Positions 35,643 to 44,518 of a DNA stretch of 64,000 bases are shown piece by piece; the first letter of the stretch is position 1, and each line of letters starts with the position of its first letter. A program made the position numbers and the translations under genes. A model generated the notes under the pieces. That model worked only from the letters and a program-made list of their open reading frames with translations, had not been told where the DNA came from and made no database searches. The stretch comes from Streptomyces griseiscabiei. GTDB taxonomy: Bacteria > Actinomycetota > Actinomycetes > Streptomycetales > Streptomycetaceae. The DNA lies in assembly GCF_020010925.1 (NCBI RefSeq), contig NZ_JAGJBZ010000002.1, forward strand, positions 310,001 through 374,000, in the 5' to 3' direction.

Positions 35643-36754
35643 GGGGCGGGAACGCTCCTGGTGGCTGGTGCGGTCATCATGCGGCCGATCTCGGCGGCCG
35701 AGTACGCGCGGAAGAAGTGGCGGGGGTCGGACAGCAAGGTATCGGTCATGGCCAGCAGTTGCTCGGAGTACTCCACGACGGTGCCGGGCCACTGTCGGGT
35801 GTCGAGCATCCAGTCGTCCGCACCCATGGGCAGGGCTGCGCGGCCCTCGCGGATCAGCGACTTGGACAGCTTGGCGCCGGTGTCGGTGACGACCTGCGGG
35901 CAGAACAGGCGGGCAGGCATCTGGGCGCGGGTGAGGCCGACCGATTGGAGGGCTTCGTCGACGAGGTGGGAGCCGAAGACCCAGTCGCCGCCCTTGACCA
36001 TGACGTGCAGCGTTCCGTGGGGGTTGGACACGGAGAGTTCCTTAACCGCATTGCGGTACAGGGTGGCCAGGTCGAGGTAGGCGCCTCCGGTTGGCGTGAT
36101 GGTCGCCCGGTAGGGGCCGTAGTGGAGGCAGACGGCAGCGACTTGCGCGGTCTCGCGGTCGGTGAGGTGGACTCGGGTGCGTTCGGCGTGTTTCTCGGCC
36201 CAGCCGCAGTCGGGGTGAGGGCAGGGGACGCGCAGGTGTGGTGTGCCGGTGGAGGGGGCGAGCCACCAACGGGCGGCGTCGAGGCGGGGCAGGAGGCGGA
36301 GCCATGTGCGGCGGAAGTGCTCGCCGGCCTGCTGCTGGCTGTAGGTCTCGATCCGGTGAGGGATGCCCAGGCACCGAGAGAGCGCGGTGAACAGGGGTTG
36401 GTAGAGGGCATTGACGAGGTCCGTCAGGGCCCCGTGGCCGAGGGCCTGGGCGTAGGCGCGTTGGTATCGGTGACCGCTGACCGGGTCGGTGGTCAGTTCG
36501 TAGGGGGCGTTGTCGAGGGCGCTGAAGAGAACCTCGGTGGGGATGCTGAAGCGGTCGCGGAGGCGGGCGGCCATGGCGAAGGCCAGGGACTGCACGAGTG
36601 AGGTGCCGATGTGGGGGGCGCCGTTGATCTGGGTGCCGACGACCAGCACGATCCGCTCCGGTGGGGTGGCCAGGATGCGTGGAGTCAGGACGTCCTCCGC
36701 GTGGTGTAGGGCGTTGGCGAGGACGGTGTTCGGTGAGACGGGGTGGGTCGTCAC
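35639..36754 (-). CDS. Stand-alone class I aminoacyl-tRNA synthetase-like protein (LysRS-I/GluRS-like core)
   Basis: 371 residues. The HIGH-type motif is APHIGTS (HIG at 48-50) and the KMSKS-type motif is AKLSKS (KLSKS 295-299), so both ATP-binding signatures of class I synthetases are kept. HVMVKGGDWVFGSH (~250-263) resembles the GKDH...GS block of class I lysyl-tRNA synthetases. Between them a putative zinc site has CPHPDC (178-183) and CLHYG (209-213). There is no room for the C-terminal anticodon-binding domain (full class I LysRS is ~510 residues). It may activate an amino acid for a non-ribosomal purpose, modify a tRNA, or be a toxin/antiviral factor. GTG at 36754. Coupled to the ASCH gene by an ATGA overlap. 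Confidence 0.72.
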   Translation of the reverse strand: MTTHPVSPNTVLANALHHAEDVLTPRILATPPERIVLVVGTQINGAPHIGTSLVQSLAFAMAARLRDRFSIPTEVLFSALDNAPYELTTDPVSGHRYQRAYAQALGHGALTDLVNALYQPLFTALSRCLGIPHRIETYSQQQAGEHFRRTWLRLLPRLDAARWWLAPSTGTPHLRVPCPHPDCGWAEKHAERTRVHLTDRETAQVAAVCLHYGPYRATITPTGGAYLDLATLYRNAVKELSVSNPHGTLHVMVKGGDWVFGSHLVDEALQSVGLTRAQMPARLFCPQVVTDTGAKLSKSLIREGRAALPMGADDWMLDTRQWPGTVVEYSEQLLAMTDTLLSDPRHFFRAYSAAEIGRMMTAPATRSVPAP

Positions 36755-36782
36755 GGGATGTCCCCCTGAGGTGGGTTGGGGT

Positions 36783-37259
36783 TCATTCGGTTCGGGTGTG
36801 ACCGAAGAGGAGGCGCTGGCGGAGCGTGGCGCTGTCCAGGTAGGTGTCGATTTCCGCAGGGGCGGCGCTGCGGGAGAGTGGGTCGAGGCCGAGGACGATG
36901 GCCGCCGGGGTTCCTTGGCCGAGCAGCAGAGTCCAGGGGCGGCCGGTGGGGATGCGTTTGCGGTAGGGGGTGCCGTCGAAGCGCAGGGCCACTTCAGCCG
37001 GGGCGATCAGACGAAGGCGTGGCCCGATGTCCGGCGGGGGTGTGGTGGCGGGGCCGAGGTGTAGAGCTTCGGCAACGGCGCGAATGCCTTGCTCGATGAC
37101 GGCCGGCCTCTCGTAACAGCTGCGGGGCGGTTGGGGCACCAGAAGGAGGCAGCACAGAGTGGCGCCGGTCGGAGTGGTGTCCAACCACGTTGTGGTGGCC
37201 AGGGAGGCGATCAGTCCGGCGGAAGGCGTGAAGGACTCGGTGCGGGCAGGCGTCAGCAT
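36783..37259 (-). CDS. Conserved hypothetical protein, partner of ATP-binding protein
   Basis: 158 residues from ATG 37259 (MLTPARTESFTPSAGLIASLATTTWLDTTPTGATL). The sequence looks like a small alpha/beta domain with a central strand pattern (TLCCLLLVPQ; LRLIAPAEVALRFDGTPYRK; PWTLLLGQGTPAAIVLGLDPL). No motif is recognised. It overlaps the end of the anti-sigma-like ATPase gene, so both are translated from one message. It sits 28 bp upstream of the aaRS-like gene in the same direction. Confidence 0.6.
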   Translation of the reverse strand: MLTPARTESFTPSAGLIASLATTTWLDTTPTGATLCCLLLVPQPPRSCYERPAVIEQGIRAVAEALHLGPATTPPPDIGPRLRLIAPAEVALRFDGTPYRKRIPTGRPWTLLLGQGTPAAIVLGLDPLSRSAAPAEIDTYLDSATLRQRLLFGHTRTE

Positions 37260-37714
37260 GTGGGCACCGCGCTGTGGTGGAAGGCGGCCCAGACGCACTT
37301 GCCGGGGCCCTCGCGTTTTTCCACGCCCCAGTGGTCGGCGACGGCAGAGACCAGCAGGAGGCCGCGGCCGTCGTCGGTGGTGCTCCGTGGCTCCTGCTTG
37401 GTGGGTGTGCCGTTGCCGCCGTCGTGCACCTCGATGCGCAGCACGGTGGCGTGCAGTTCGACGCGTAGGAGGACCTGACCGCCTGCAGGAGCTCCGTGCA
37501 GGACGGCGTTGGTGGCGAGTTCGGAGGTGCACAGGCGGATGTCGTCGAGGCGTTCGGTCCGGCCCCATTGGGTAAGGGTCTCGGCGACGAAGGAGCGGGC
37601 AGCGCCTGGGGTGGTCCGGCGTCGGTCGAAGAGCATCGATGCGTGCTCGACGGCGCCGTCGAGGGCTTGTTCCGGTGCGAGGGTGTCCGGCTCGCCGGGC
37701 AGTGTGCTGGGCAT
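37253..37714 (-). CDS. GHKL ATP-binding protein, RsbW-like anti-sigma/serine kinase
   Basis: 153 residues of HATPase_c_3 type: N-box CTSELATNAVLHG, G1 box VHDGGNGTP, and G2 box DGRGLLLV. Streptomyces genomes hold dozens of these single-domain ATP-binding proteins, often beside XRE-type regulators. It may phosphorylate or sequester a sigma factor or anti-sigma antagonist, but no partner sigma gene is on the element. ATG at 37714. It is divergent from the XRE/TPR gene, an arrangement repeated in many Streptomyces loci. Confidence 0.85.
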   Translation of the reverse strand: MPSTLPGEPDTLAPEQALDGAVEHASMLFDRRRTTPGAARSFVAETLTQWGRTERLDDIRLCTSELATNAVLHGAPAGGQVLLRVELHATVLRIEVHDGGNGTPTKQEPRSTTDDGRGLLLVSAVADHWGVEKREGPGKCVWAAFHHSAVPTC

Positions 37715-37818
37715 GGCCAACAGCCAACCGCCGTCGCTCGTTTGGGTCGGGAGCCAGCGTGGGGGCCAGGCGGGGGGCCACTATGGGGGCCAGAGTTCGC
37801 ATGCTCCTGGGAGATGGG

Positions 37819-39144
37819 ATGGGCGACACGGGGATCGGCACGTTGCTCATCCGGCTGCGCACTGGGCGTGGTTGGACCCAGCAGCAGGTGGCCGACGAAT
37901 ACAACGCCCTGGAGGGGCGGGCCGCCAAGACCGGTAAGGAGATTGGGCGTTACGAGCGCGAGGCGCGCATCCCGGTCCCGTACACCCGCAGGTATCTGGC
38001 GCAGGTGTTCGGCATCGACATCGGAGTGCTCGACCGTGCTGTGGCGGTCAGTAAGGGCCGCCAGGGTGGAGACAAGGCTGCGGAGACCGTTCCGGCGCGG
38101 CCTGTGGTGCCATCGCGATCAGGTGCTATGTCGGCGGCGGACGCGGTGATGTCGGCGGACTTCGCCCGGTTCATCGCGCAGCGCAACGCAGATGAGTTCG
38201 TCGTCGAGCAGTTGGAGGCAGATGTTGCTCGGCTCGCTCGCGCCTACGTCAGTCATCCGCTGATGGAGCTGTACATCGAGATCAAGCGGCTGCGGGACGG
38301 GGCGTTCGAGCTGCTGCGCGGACGCCAGCATCCCCGGCAGACTGCTGACCTGTACGTCGCGGCCTCACGGTTGTGTGGGCTGTCGGCGCACGTCTGCTTG
38401 GACCTGGGCGACTACGACTCCGCTGCCACTCACGCTCGTACTGCTCGGGCGTGTGCGGAGGCAGCCGGGCACGAGGGGATGCTGGCCTGGGTACGGGCCG
38501 TGGAGTCCCTGATCGCCTACTGGACGGGGCGGTACGAGCAGGCGGCGCGGCTGGCGCAGGCCGGCCGCCACCACCGGGCTCCCGGCAGCATCGGAGCCCG
38601 GTTGGCGAGCCTGGAGGCGCGTGCGCTGGCCATAGCCGGAGACCGGGTGGGCGCGGTGGCCGCCCTTGCGGATGCCGAGCGCTCCCGCGAGGCAATGCCC
38701 GGCCATGACGAGGTGCCGGGCATCTTCGCCTTCCCGGCCGCCAAGCAGTTCGCGTACGCGGGCACGAGCCACTTGGCCGTGGGCGGGAGGGAGCATGTCC
38801 AGCAGGCCATCGTCAGCGCGGACAGTGCGATCCGGCTCTACCGCAGTGCCGAGGACGATGATCAGTCGGTCGGCGACCTGCTCGCCGCCCATGTCGATCT
38901 TGCCCGCGGTCACCTGCTCCTGGGCGACCTGGACGGCGCCGAGGCGATGCTCGGATTCGTCCTCGACTCCCCGCCCGAGCGCATGTCGGCCAGCATCGTG
39001 CGTCGGCTCACCGCTCTGGGCCGGGAGCTGGGAGGGCCGCAGTACGGTGGAGCCGCGCACGCCGCGCACCTAAGCGAACGACTCCAGCACACGGCCGTCC
39101 TCGCGGCCTCACCCGCCGCCCATCCACCGGAGCTGCCGACGTGA
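37819..39144 (+). CDS. XRE-family regulator with TPR C-terminal domain
   Basis: 441 residues. An N-terminal XRE-type helix-turn-helix (IGTLLIRLRTGRGWTQQQVADEYNALEGRAAKTGKEIGRYEREARIPVPY) is followed by ~330 residues of helical TPR-like repeats (~120-430), the layout of SARP-like and peptide-sensing RRNPP-type regulators. ATG 37819 is preceded by GGGAG. The stop overlaps the methyltransferase start (GTGA), so both are one operon; divergent from the ATP-binding gene. Confidence 0.83.
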   Translation: MGDTGIGTLLIRLRTGRGWTQQQVADEYNALEGRAAKTGKEIGRYEREARIPVPYTRRYLAQVFGIDIGVLDRAVAVSKGRQGGDKAAETVPARPVVPSRSGAMSAADAVMSADFARFIAQRNADEFVVEQLEADVARLARAYVSHPLMELYIEIKRLRDGAFELLRGRQHPRQTADLYVAASRLCGLSAHVCLDLGDYDSAATHARTARACAEAAGHEGMLAWVRAVESLIAYWTGRYEQAARLAQAGRHHRAPGSIGARLASLEARALAIAGDRVGAVAALADAERSREAMPGHDEVPGIFAFPAAKQFAYAGTSHLAVGGREHVQQAIVSADSAIRLYRSAEDDDQSVGDLLAAHVDLARGHLLLGDLDGAEAMLGFVLDSPPERMSASIVRRLTALGRELGGPQYGGAAHAAHLSERLQHTAVLAASPAAHPPELPT

Positions 39145-39959
39145 CCGAACTGTCTGCCGCACACGACGCCGCCGTCACCGACCGGAGCCGCCTTGCCGGA
39201 AGCGCCTACAACGGCGACCGGGATCTGGCTGCCCGCCAGTCGCTCTACCAGTGGCAGACACCCCGTTACGACCTGCCTGGCATCGTCGCCGAACAGCTGA
39301 GCGGCGTACGCGGGCGCGTAGTCGATGTCGGCTGCGGCAACGGTAAGTTCATCCAGCGGCTTCGCGACGATCGGCCCGAGCTGGCCCTGCTCGGACTGGA
39401 CATCGCCCCCGGCATCCTCGCCAGCGTGCCCGGCCCGGTCGCCGTGGCGGATGCCACCCGCCTGCCTTTGGCCACGGCGAGCATCGACGCGGCTCTGGCG
39501 CTGCACATGCTCTACCACGTCCCGGACATCCCGCAGGCGGTCAGGGAGTTGGCTCGTGTCGTGGCTCGTGACGGGGCGGTGATCGTCTCCACCAACAGCG
39601 ACCGGGACAAGGCCGAACTCGACGACCTGTGGCAGCGGGCTGCGGGCGACGTCCTCGGTACCGGACGCGGCCCGGCCCGCATCTCGCTCAGCGCCCGCTT
39701 CTCCCTGGAGAAGGCCCCGGCCTTCCTGGGCGAGGAGTTCGGCCGCGTAGAGACGATCGAACTGCCCGGCACCATCACGGTCCAGGACCCCAAGCCGGTC
39801 ATCGCGCACATGGCCTCTTACCGGGCTTGGGCGGACCAGCACGACGTGCCTTTCGGGGCCACGATCGAGCGGGCCCGCTCGATCCTCGTCGATCACATTG
39901 CCCGGCATGGGGCCTTCGAGGTCACGTGCCTGGGCGGCATCCTCATCTGCCGTCGCTGA
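39141..39959 (+). CDS. Class I SAM-dependent methyltransferase
   Basis: 272 residues. Motif I is VVDVGCGNGKFIQRL, followed by LLGLDIAPGIL and a DAALALHMLYHVPDIPQAVRELARVV block typical of small-molecule methyltransferases (UbiE/Methyltransf_11). Substrate unknown. Starts with GTG overlapping the XRE/TPR stop. It may belong to a peptide or small-molecule signalling pathway read by that regulator, which is conjecture. Confidence 0.87.
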   Translation: MTELSAAHDAAVTDRSRLAGSAYNGDRDLAARQSLYQWQTPRYDLPGIVAEQLSGVRGRVVDVGCGNGKFIQRLRDDRPELALLGLDIAPGILASVPGPVAVADATRLPLATASIDAALALHMLYHVPDIPQAVRELARVVARDGAVIVSTNSDRDKAELDDLWQRAAGDVLGTGRGPARISLSARFSLEKAPAFLGEEFGRVETIELPGTITVQDPKPVIAHMASYRAWADQHDVPFGATIERARSILVDHIARHGAFEVTCLGGILICRR

Positions 39960-39971
39960 CAGCCGACTTGG

Positions 39972-41663
39972 CTATCGCCGTCGGGCGCGTTCCGTAAGCC
40001 GTTCGCTCGCCGGCGTGGGTGTGGTCTGTGGTGCGGGCGTCACGGGTGCGGTCATGCGGGTGCTCAGCCTGCGAGCCGCCTGAGCACGCCTGTTCGGCTG
40101 CACGGCGATGCGCCAATTGAGGACCTCGGCGGGGCGATCGGCGGTGTCGAGTTCTCGGCGCGCGGCGACTTCGGCCAAGAGGCGTCGGGGGTTGTGGCCG
40201 GCGGTCTCGGCGCGGGCGAGGGTCGTGGTCAGGGCCGGCCAGGCGGGATCGGCGAGGACGCGGTCGGCGTGGTCGGGGAGGACTGCACGCAGATCCTGCT
40301 CGAAGCGGCTGACGGTTGTGGCGCGCGGTGCGCGACGGGCGAGATCCGCCAAGACCGGCTGGGCGGCCTGCTGGTAACCGGCCTGCAGGTGGAGGAAGGC
40401 TTCTTCGGCCGCTGCGGCTTGCTGCTCGTGGCCGCGCTGCTCATGCCACTTGGCGGCCGCCCGCGCCACGTGGAGCGCAGCGAAGATCAGGGCGATGGCG
40501 AGTCCGCCCGGATCGTGTGTGGCGTAGGCGAGTTCCTTGGCGGCTTCCCGTAGGGCGGTGGCGGCCTGGTGATCGGCTCGGATCGCCGAGCGGCGGGCCC
40601 GGTTGAACGCCATTGCCGCGGCTTGCAGTTCGGCCCGGTGTCCGCCCTTGGCGGCGAGGGCCAGGTTGTGGAGGGTGTCGCCGAAAGCATCCAGATGTCC
40701 CAGGGCCATGGCGTCGTCGCCCGAGTCGAGGGCGGTGTGGGCGTCGCGGACGGCGGTCTCGGCGCGGTGCCACGGTTCGGCTGGGTCTACCGCCTGCTCG
40801 GGGCGGTCGGCCAGATCCTGGGTGGGAAGGCGTTCGCAGAGGCGGTTGTAGGACAGGTCGGGAGCGAGCCGTGAGCCGCCGTACCAGACCGGCTCACCTT
40901 GGGTGGTGTCGTTGGGAGCAGCCAGGCTGTAGCCGGTCACCTCGCCGGTCTCGGGGCCTATGCGTGGCCTGACCTGGATGCCGAGGGAGCGCAGCACGGT
41001 GAAGTACTCGTCGATGCTGCGTACGGCGGCGGCGACCGCGTACGCCTGCTGGCGCAGCCACTCCCGCGCGGTCTCATCCCGGCCCTGGCGTTCCGCCTTC
41101 GCCCGCTCGGCGCCGGTCGGGGTACGCGGGGCGGTGAGGTCACCGGACTTCAGGCGGCGCAGCCCGAACTCGGCCTCGATCTTTCGGCATTCGCGCTGTG
41201 CCCGCCAGCCGTCCCGGTTCGTACGAGGGCGGCGGCCGTCGGCTCGGACGCTGGTGGCCATGATGTGGATGTGGTCGTCGGCGTGCCGGACCGCGATCCA
41301 GCGGCACGCCTGGTCGTCTCCCTCGGGGGCGATGCCCGTGGCGGCTACGACGCGGCGGGCAACCTCGGCCCACTCAGCGTCGGTGAGGTAGCGGTCGCCG
41401 GGCGCAGTGCGCACCGGGCAGTGCCACACATGCTGTGGTGGCTGCTTTCCGCCGAGTTCTCGGGTGCGCAGGTCGACGTGGTGGTCCAGGCGTCGGGCGA
41501 GCTGGGTGTAGGTGGCGGAGGGGGCGCGGCCAGGGTCGGGGGCGCCGGCCAAGTCCCAGGCGGCCACGATGTGGGGGTCGGTGTGTTCGTCGCGTCGCCC
41601 CTGGCCGAAGAGGTAGTTGATCAGGCCGAGCGTGCTGGCGCCGGTGGAGACGTCAGGAACCAT
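39972..41663 (-). CDS. Relaxase (MobA/VirD2-like, MOBP type)
   Basis: About 563 residues. The three-histidine metal motif HADDHIHIMAT (H129-H135 region) is the hallmark of relaxases; upstream lie QHVWHCPVRT and the N-terminal start VSTGASTLGLINYLFG. The C-terminal half is a long helical region. It nicks the element at oriT and pilots the strand during transfer. ATG 41663 is used (with GAAGGGG upstream), overlapping the mobC stop by 11 bp. No coupling protein or T4SS is visible in the element, so transfer would need help from another element. Confidence 0.88.
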   Translation of the reverse strand: MVPDVSTGASTLGLINYLFGQGRRDEHTDPHIVAAWDLAGAPDPGRAPSATYTQLARRLDHHVDLRTRELGGKQPPQHVWHCPVRTAPGDRYLTDAEWAEVARRVVAATGIAPEGDDQACRWIAVRHADDHIHIMATSVRADGRRPRTNRDGWRAQRECRKIEAEFGLRRLKSGDLTAPRTPTGAERAKAERQGRDETAREWLRQQAYAVAAAVRSIDEYFTVLRSLGIQVRPRIGPETGEVTGYSLAAPNDTTQGEPVWYGGSRLAPDLSYNRLCERLPTQDLADRPEQAVDPAEPWHRAETAVRDAHTALDSGDDAMALGHLDAFGDTLHNLALAAKGGHRAELQAAAMAFNRARRSAIRADHQAATALREAAKELAYATHDPGGLAIALIFAALHVARAAAKWHEQRGHEQQAAAAEEAFLHLQAGYQQAAQPVLADLARRAPRATTVSRFEQDLRAVLPDHADRVLADPAWPALTTTLARAETAGHNPRRLLAEVAARRELDTADRPAEVLNWRIAVQPNRRAQAARRLSTRMTAPVTPAPQTTPTPASERLTERARRR

Positions 41664-42393
41664 GACCAACCCCTTCCGCCAGGAGCCGGTCCATCAGTGC
41701 GTAACTGGCCTGGGCGGCCTGCTCAATGCGTTCGAGGACGGCCTCGGCGCGCTCGGGTATCGCGCCGGAGTGGATGGCTGCCGCGACCTGGTTGAGGTTG
41801 GTGCCGATCCGGTTCAGCGCTTTGGTGTGCGCTTCGATGGCCTCCACCAGCGGGCGGATGGGGTCGTCCTCCGGGCTGCCGACCATGCCCGCCTTGCCGA
41901 GCGCGACGGCGAGGGCGGCGTCGCCGACGAAGCCGGCGAACTTCTGGTGGCGCCGCCTGGCCTCGGCATCGATGAGGCGGACCGCGGTCGGGGTGAAGCG
42001 GATCTTCTTCTCCTGGTCGCGTTTCTCGGTGGTGCGCTTGCGGTTCATCCGCGCGGGCAGCGCGGGAGCGTCGGGCTCACGCCACGAGGGCTGCTCAACG
42101 GCGGCGGGCGGTCGACGGGCAGACGGCTTGGCATGTGGGGTGACGGAGTCGGTGGCGGGCTGCTCGGCGCTGTCGGCGGCAGACGCGGTGCGGGGCTCGT
42201 TCACCCCCTCGTCAGGCTCGGGCGCCCGCTGGCGCCCGGCCCCCTCTCCCGCCGCCACCCCAGGGGCGGAGGTAAGCGCGGACGAAGCCCCGTTAGGGGC
42301 TCGTTCGCTCCAGCTTGCTGCTGTTCGTCGGTCCCGGTTGAACCAACCCCAGCGGCGGGGAGAAGGGGGGTTCGTGTCGTTCGCACTGTCCAT
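41653..42393 (-). CDS. MobC-like mobilisation accessory protein
   Basis: 246 residues. The N-terminal ~120 residues are disordered and rich in Pro/Ala/Arg; the C-terminal ~120 form a helical MobC-like domain: KIRFTPTAVRLIDAEARRR... and ALNRIGTNLNQVAAAIHSG, the 'IGxNLNQ' motif. MobC proteins bind oriT and help the relaxase open the strands. ATG at 42393 with GGAGC upstream. It overlaps the relaxase gene, as usual for mob operons. Confidence 0.85.
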   Translation of the reverse strand: MDSANDTNPPSPRRWGWFNRDRRTAASWSERAPNGASSALTSAPGVAAGEGAGRQRAPEPDEGVNEPRTASAADSAEQPATDSVTPHAKPSARRPPAAVEQPSWREPDAPALPARMNRKRTTEKRDQEKKIRFTPTAVRLIDAEARRRHQKFAGFVGDAALAVALGKAGMVGSPEDDPIRPLVEAIEAHTKALNRIGTNLNQVAAAIHSGAIPERAEAVLERIEQAAQASYALMDRLLAEGVGHGS

Positions 42394-42435
42394 GTTGGTG
42401 CTCCGGTGCAGCGAGGGATGGGGCTGTGTCACGTC

Positions 42436-42553
42436 CGTCGCATCCGTCGCACGCCTGGTCAGCACAGGTACGGACACGCGGGCAGGTACGGAGAACTCCG
42501 TCCCGGCGACAGAGTCCGTCCCCGCGCTGACCTGCGCGGGGACGGATGCGACG
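42436..42553. other. Candidate oriT region
   Basis: The 183-bp gap upstream of mobC holds the perfect 13-bp inverted repeat CGTCGCATCCGTC (42436-42448) / GACGGATGCGACG (42541-42553), and between them smaller repeats around GGTACGGA/TCCGTCC and CAGGT/ACCTG. Inverted repeats just upstream of mobC-relaxase are typical of an origin of transfer. The nick site cannot be placed from sequence. Confidence 0.45.
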
Positions 42554-42576
42554 AAGTGATACGGACCCCGGTGGGA

Positions 42577-44175
42577 TCAGAGAGCGCGCTTGGGTCCGGC
42601 GGGTCCACCGGGCGGGCCGACAGGCAACGTCCCAGCCGGGGCGGCGGGCAGCCTGCCCTGCGCTACGCGAGCAGGAAAAGCGCCGTATTCGGACTCGGGC
42701 GCCGCCTCGACGAGGTCGGGGCAGTTGCGGGCCCAGGCGTCCAGGAAGCGGTTGCGCATGTATGCCTTGGCCTGCCTGCCCTTGTCGAACCGGTAGTTGG
42801 CTGGGCTGATGTTGAAGTCCCGCAGCAGGTTGCTCAGGTGGTACGCGTTCAGCCCTTTGGTGCCGTGCTCCGCCCACGGGGCCTCGGCGTCCTGGAGCAG
42901 AGCAGCGACCAGATCCTGGGTGGACAGGGCCTCGGGGTTCTCCGCCTGCGCGAAGATGCGGTGGATGTCGCGCAGGAGCCGCGTCTTCAGGCTGCTCTGC
43001 TCGTCCTGGGCCGCCTCGTGGCGGGTCATGGCCAGGCAGGCGGCACGAGCCTGGGCGGGCCACTGGCCGCCGGCCAGGTCGGCAGTGATGACCAGCGGCT
43101 CCCAGGTGTCCGCCGCCCGGTCCTCCACCGGCATGTGCGGCACCATGCGGGCTGCCTGCCCACGCAGCGGACCCAGCCATGCGGTCAGCCGGTCACGTAG
43201 CGCGTTGAGTTCTGGCACCGAGTACCGAGAGCGGAAAGGGGTGACCCGTTCGCCCGGCTTGCGCTTCTGCATCCGCAGAACGACCGCCCGGTCCATGACC
43301 GTGTCCGGCAGGTCGCCGATCCCCGCGATGGCGGCCATGGCGAAGGTCGGGAACGGGGTCGGTTTGTGATCCGGACCGGAGATCCGCCAGGCGGGCCGGT
43401 TGCGCTGGTGGCCGGCATTCAGCAGGCCGCGCAGGATCTCGCTGTCGCCGCTCGCCTTGGGGCTGAAGATGGTGTCCGCCTCGTCCACCAACATGGTGGG
43501 CGGGTTCTTGCCGATGATCCGGAAGATGACCGCCGGAGAAGTGTTCACCGTCATCATCGGCTGGTGCACGGTCTCGTGGAGCACGTCCAGAACCCGGGAC
43601 TTGCCGCACCCCTTCGTTGGACTCACCACCGCCAGACGCGGCGCGTGCTGCAGAGCCGTCTGGATGTGCGTGGCCGCCACCCACAGGGTGACCGCGGTCA
43701 GCGCCTCCTCGCTGGGCAGCACCACGTACTTGCCGATCGCTGCCCGCAATTCGTCCAGCAGCGCGACCCCGTCAGCAGTTACCTGCGCCCGCGCGCCCTC
43801 ATGGGCGCCGTTGTCTGCCTTGCCATCGACGGGTGCGATCTCGTGCTGCTCGGCCTCCACGGGATTGTCGGTCCCGGGTGAGAGACGAGGACCGACGCCC
43901 CGGTCCCCATTGCGGTCCCCTGGTGCAACTCCCGCGTCTCGGGGACCGGTCCCCGTTGCCACGCTGCTGGCCTGCACGTTTCCAGCGGATGTGGATATGG
44001 GGACCGCGGCTTGCGGTGACAGGGGACCGGGTGCGTCGCGGGGACGGTCCCCCGGCATCGCATCAGCGGAGTCCTGGTCCCGGCGGCGCCAGGGGGTGCC
44101 CCCGCCGGGGACCGCTGTCGTGGGCCAGGCGGCGGGGGATGTGTTCGTCGTGGTGGGGGACATAGAGTCCTCCAT
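42577..44175 (-). CDS. DUF3631-type ATPase, probable replication or helicase protein
   Basis: 532 residues. A disordered N-terminal ~120 residues precedes a P-loop ATPase with Walker A SPTKGCGKSRVLD and Walker B TMLVDEADTIF, plus a sensor region (FPTFAMAAIAGIGDLPDTVMDRAVVLRMQKRKPGE). This matches proteins carrying DUF3631, found in actinobacterial plasmids and integrative elements next to primase or mob genes. Probably acts in replication/maintenance of the excised circle. Two starts are possible: ATG 44175, or ATG 44163 preceded by GGAGG. Upstream of it lies the oppositely promoted xis region. Confidence 0.75.
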   Translation of the reverse strand: MEDSMSPTTTNTSPAAWPTTAVPGGGTPWRRRDQDSADAMPGDRPRDAPGPLSPQAAVPISTSAGNVQASSVATGTGPRDAGVAPGDRNGDRGVGPRLSPGTDNPVEAEQHEIAPVDGKADNGAHEGARAQVTADGVALLDELRAAIGKYVVLPSEEALTAVTLWVAATHIQTALQHAPRLAVVSPTKGCGKSRVLDVLHETVHQPMMTVNTSPAVIFRIIGKNPPTMLVDEADTIFSPKASGDSEILRGLLNAGHQRNRPAWRISGPDHKPTPFPTFAMAAIAGIGDLPDTVMDRAVVLRMQKRKPGERVTPFRSRYSVPELNALRDRLTAWLGPLRGQAARMVPHMPVEDRAADTWEPLVITADLAGGQWPAQARAACLAMTRHEAAQDEQSSLKTRLLRDIHRIFAQAENPEALSTQDLVAALLQDAEAPWAEHGTKGLNAYHLSNLLRDFNISPANYRFDKGRQAKAYMRNRFLDAWARNCPDLVEAAPESEYGAFPARVAQGRLPAAPAGTLPVGPPGGPAGPKRAL

Positions 44176-44323
44176 AGACGTTCCTCTCCGGTGAGGGGCA
44201 GGACAGGCAACGTCCCACCCCTCACCAGCTCGTACGTTCAGGGATGGGCGATCGGCAGGGGAATCTCCGGCCCTCGGCGTTGGCGCGCCGGGGGCCGTTT
44301 CTGTGTCCGGAGCCTCCGGCGGC

Positions 44324-44518
44324 TCAAGAGGCCAGACCCCACTCGTCTCGGCCCTCGATCAGCGCCCGCTCGTAGCGCAGCAGCTCGGCCTCGGGGTACA
44401 GCACCCGCTTGCCGATCTTGATGCCGCGCGGGCCCTTCTCGATCTGGCGCCAGTAGCGGACGGTGCTCTCCGCTGTTCGGTAGCGCTCGGCTACCTCGGC
44501 GGTTGTCAGGTATCGCAT
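44324..44518 (-). CDS. Excisionase-like MerR/HTH_17 DNA-binding protein
   Basis: 64 residues: MRYLTTAEVAERYRTAESTVRYWRQIEKGPRGIKIGKRVLYPEAELLRYERA is the winged-helix fold of excisionases and phage-type 'helix-turn-helix domain' proteins. By position, near integrase and replication genes and divergent from the XRE regulator, it is probably the Xis that directs excision. Confidence 0.82.
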   Translation of the reverse strand: MRYLTTAEVAERYRTAESTVRYWRQIEKGPRGIKIGKRVLYPEAELLRYERALIEGRDEWGLAS

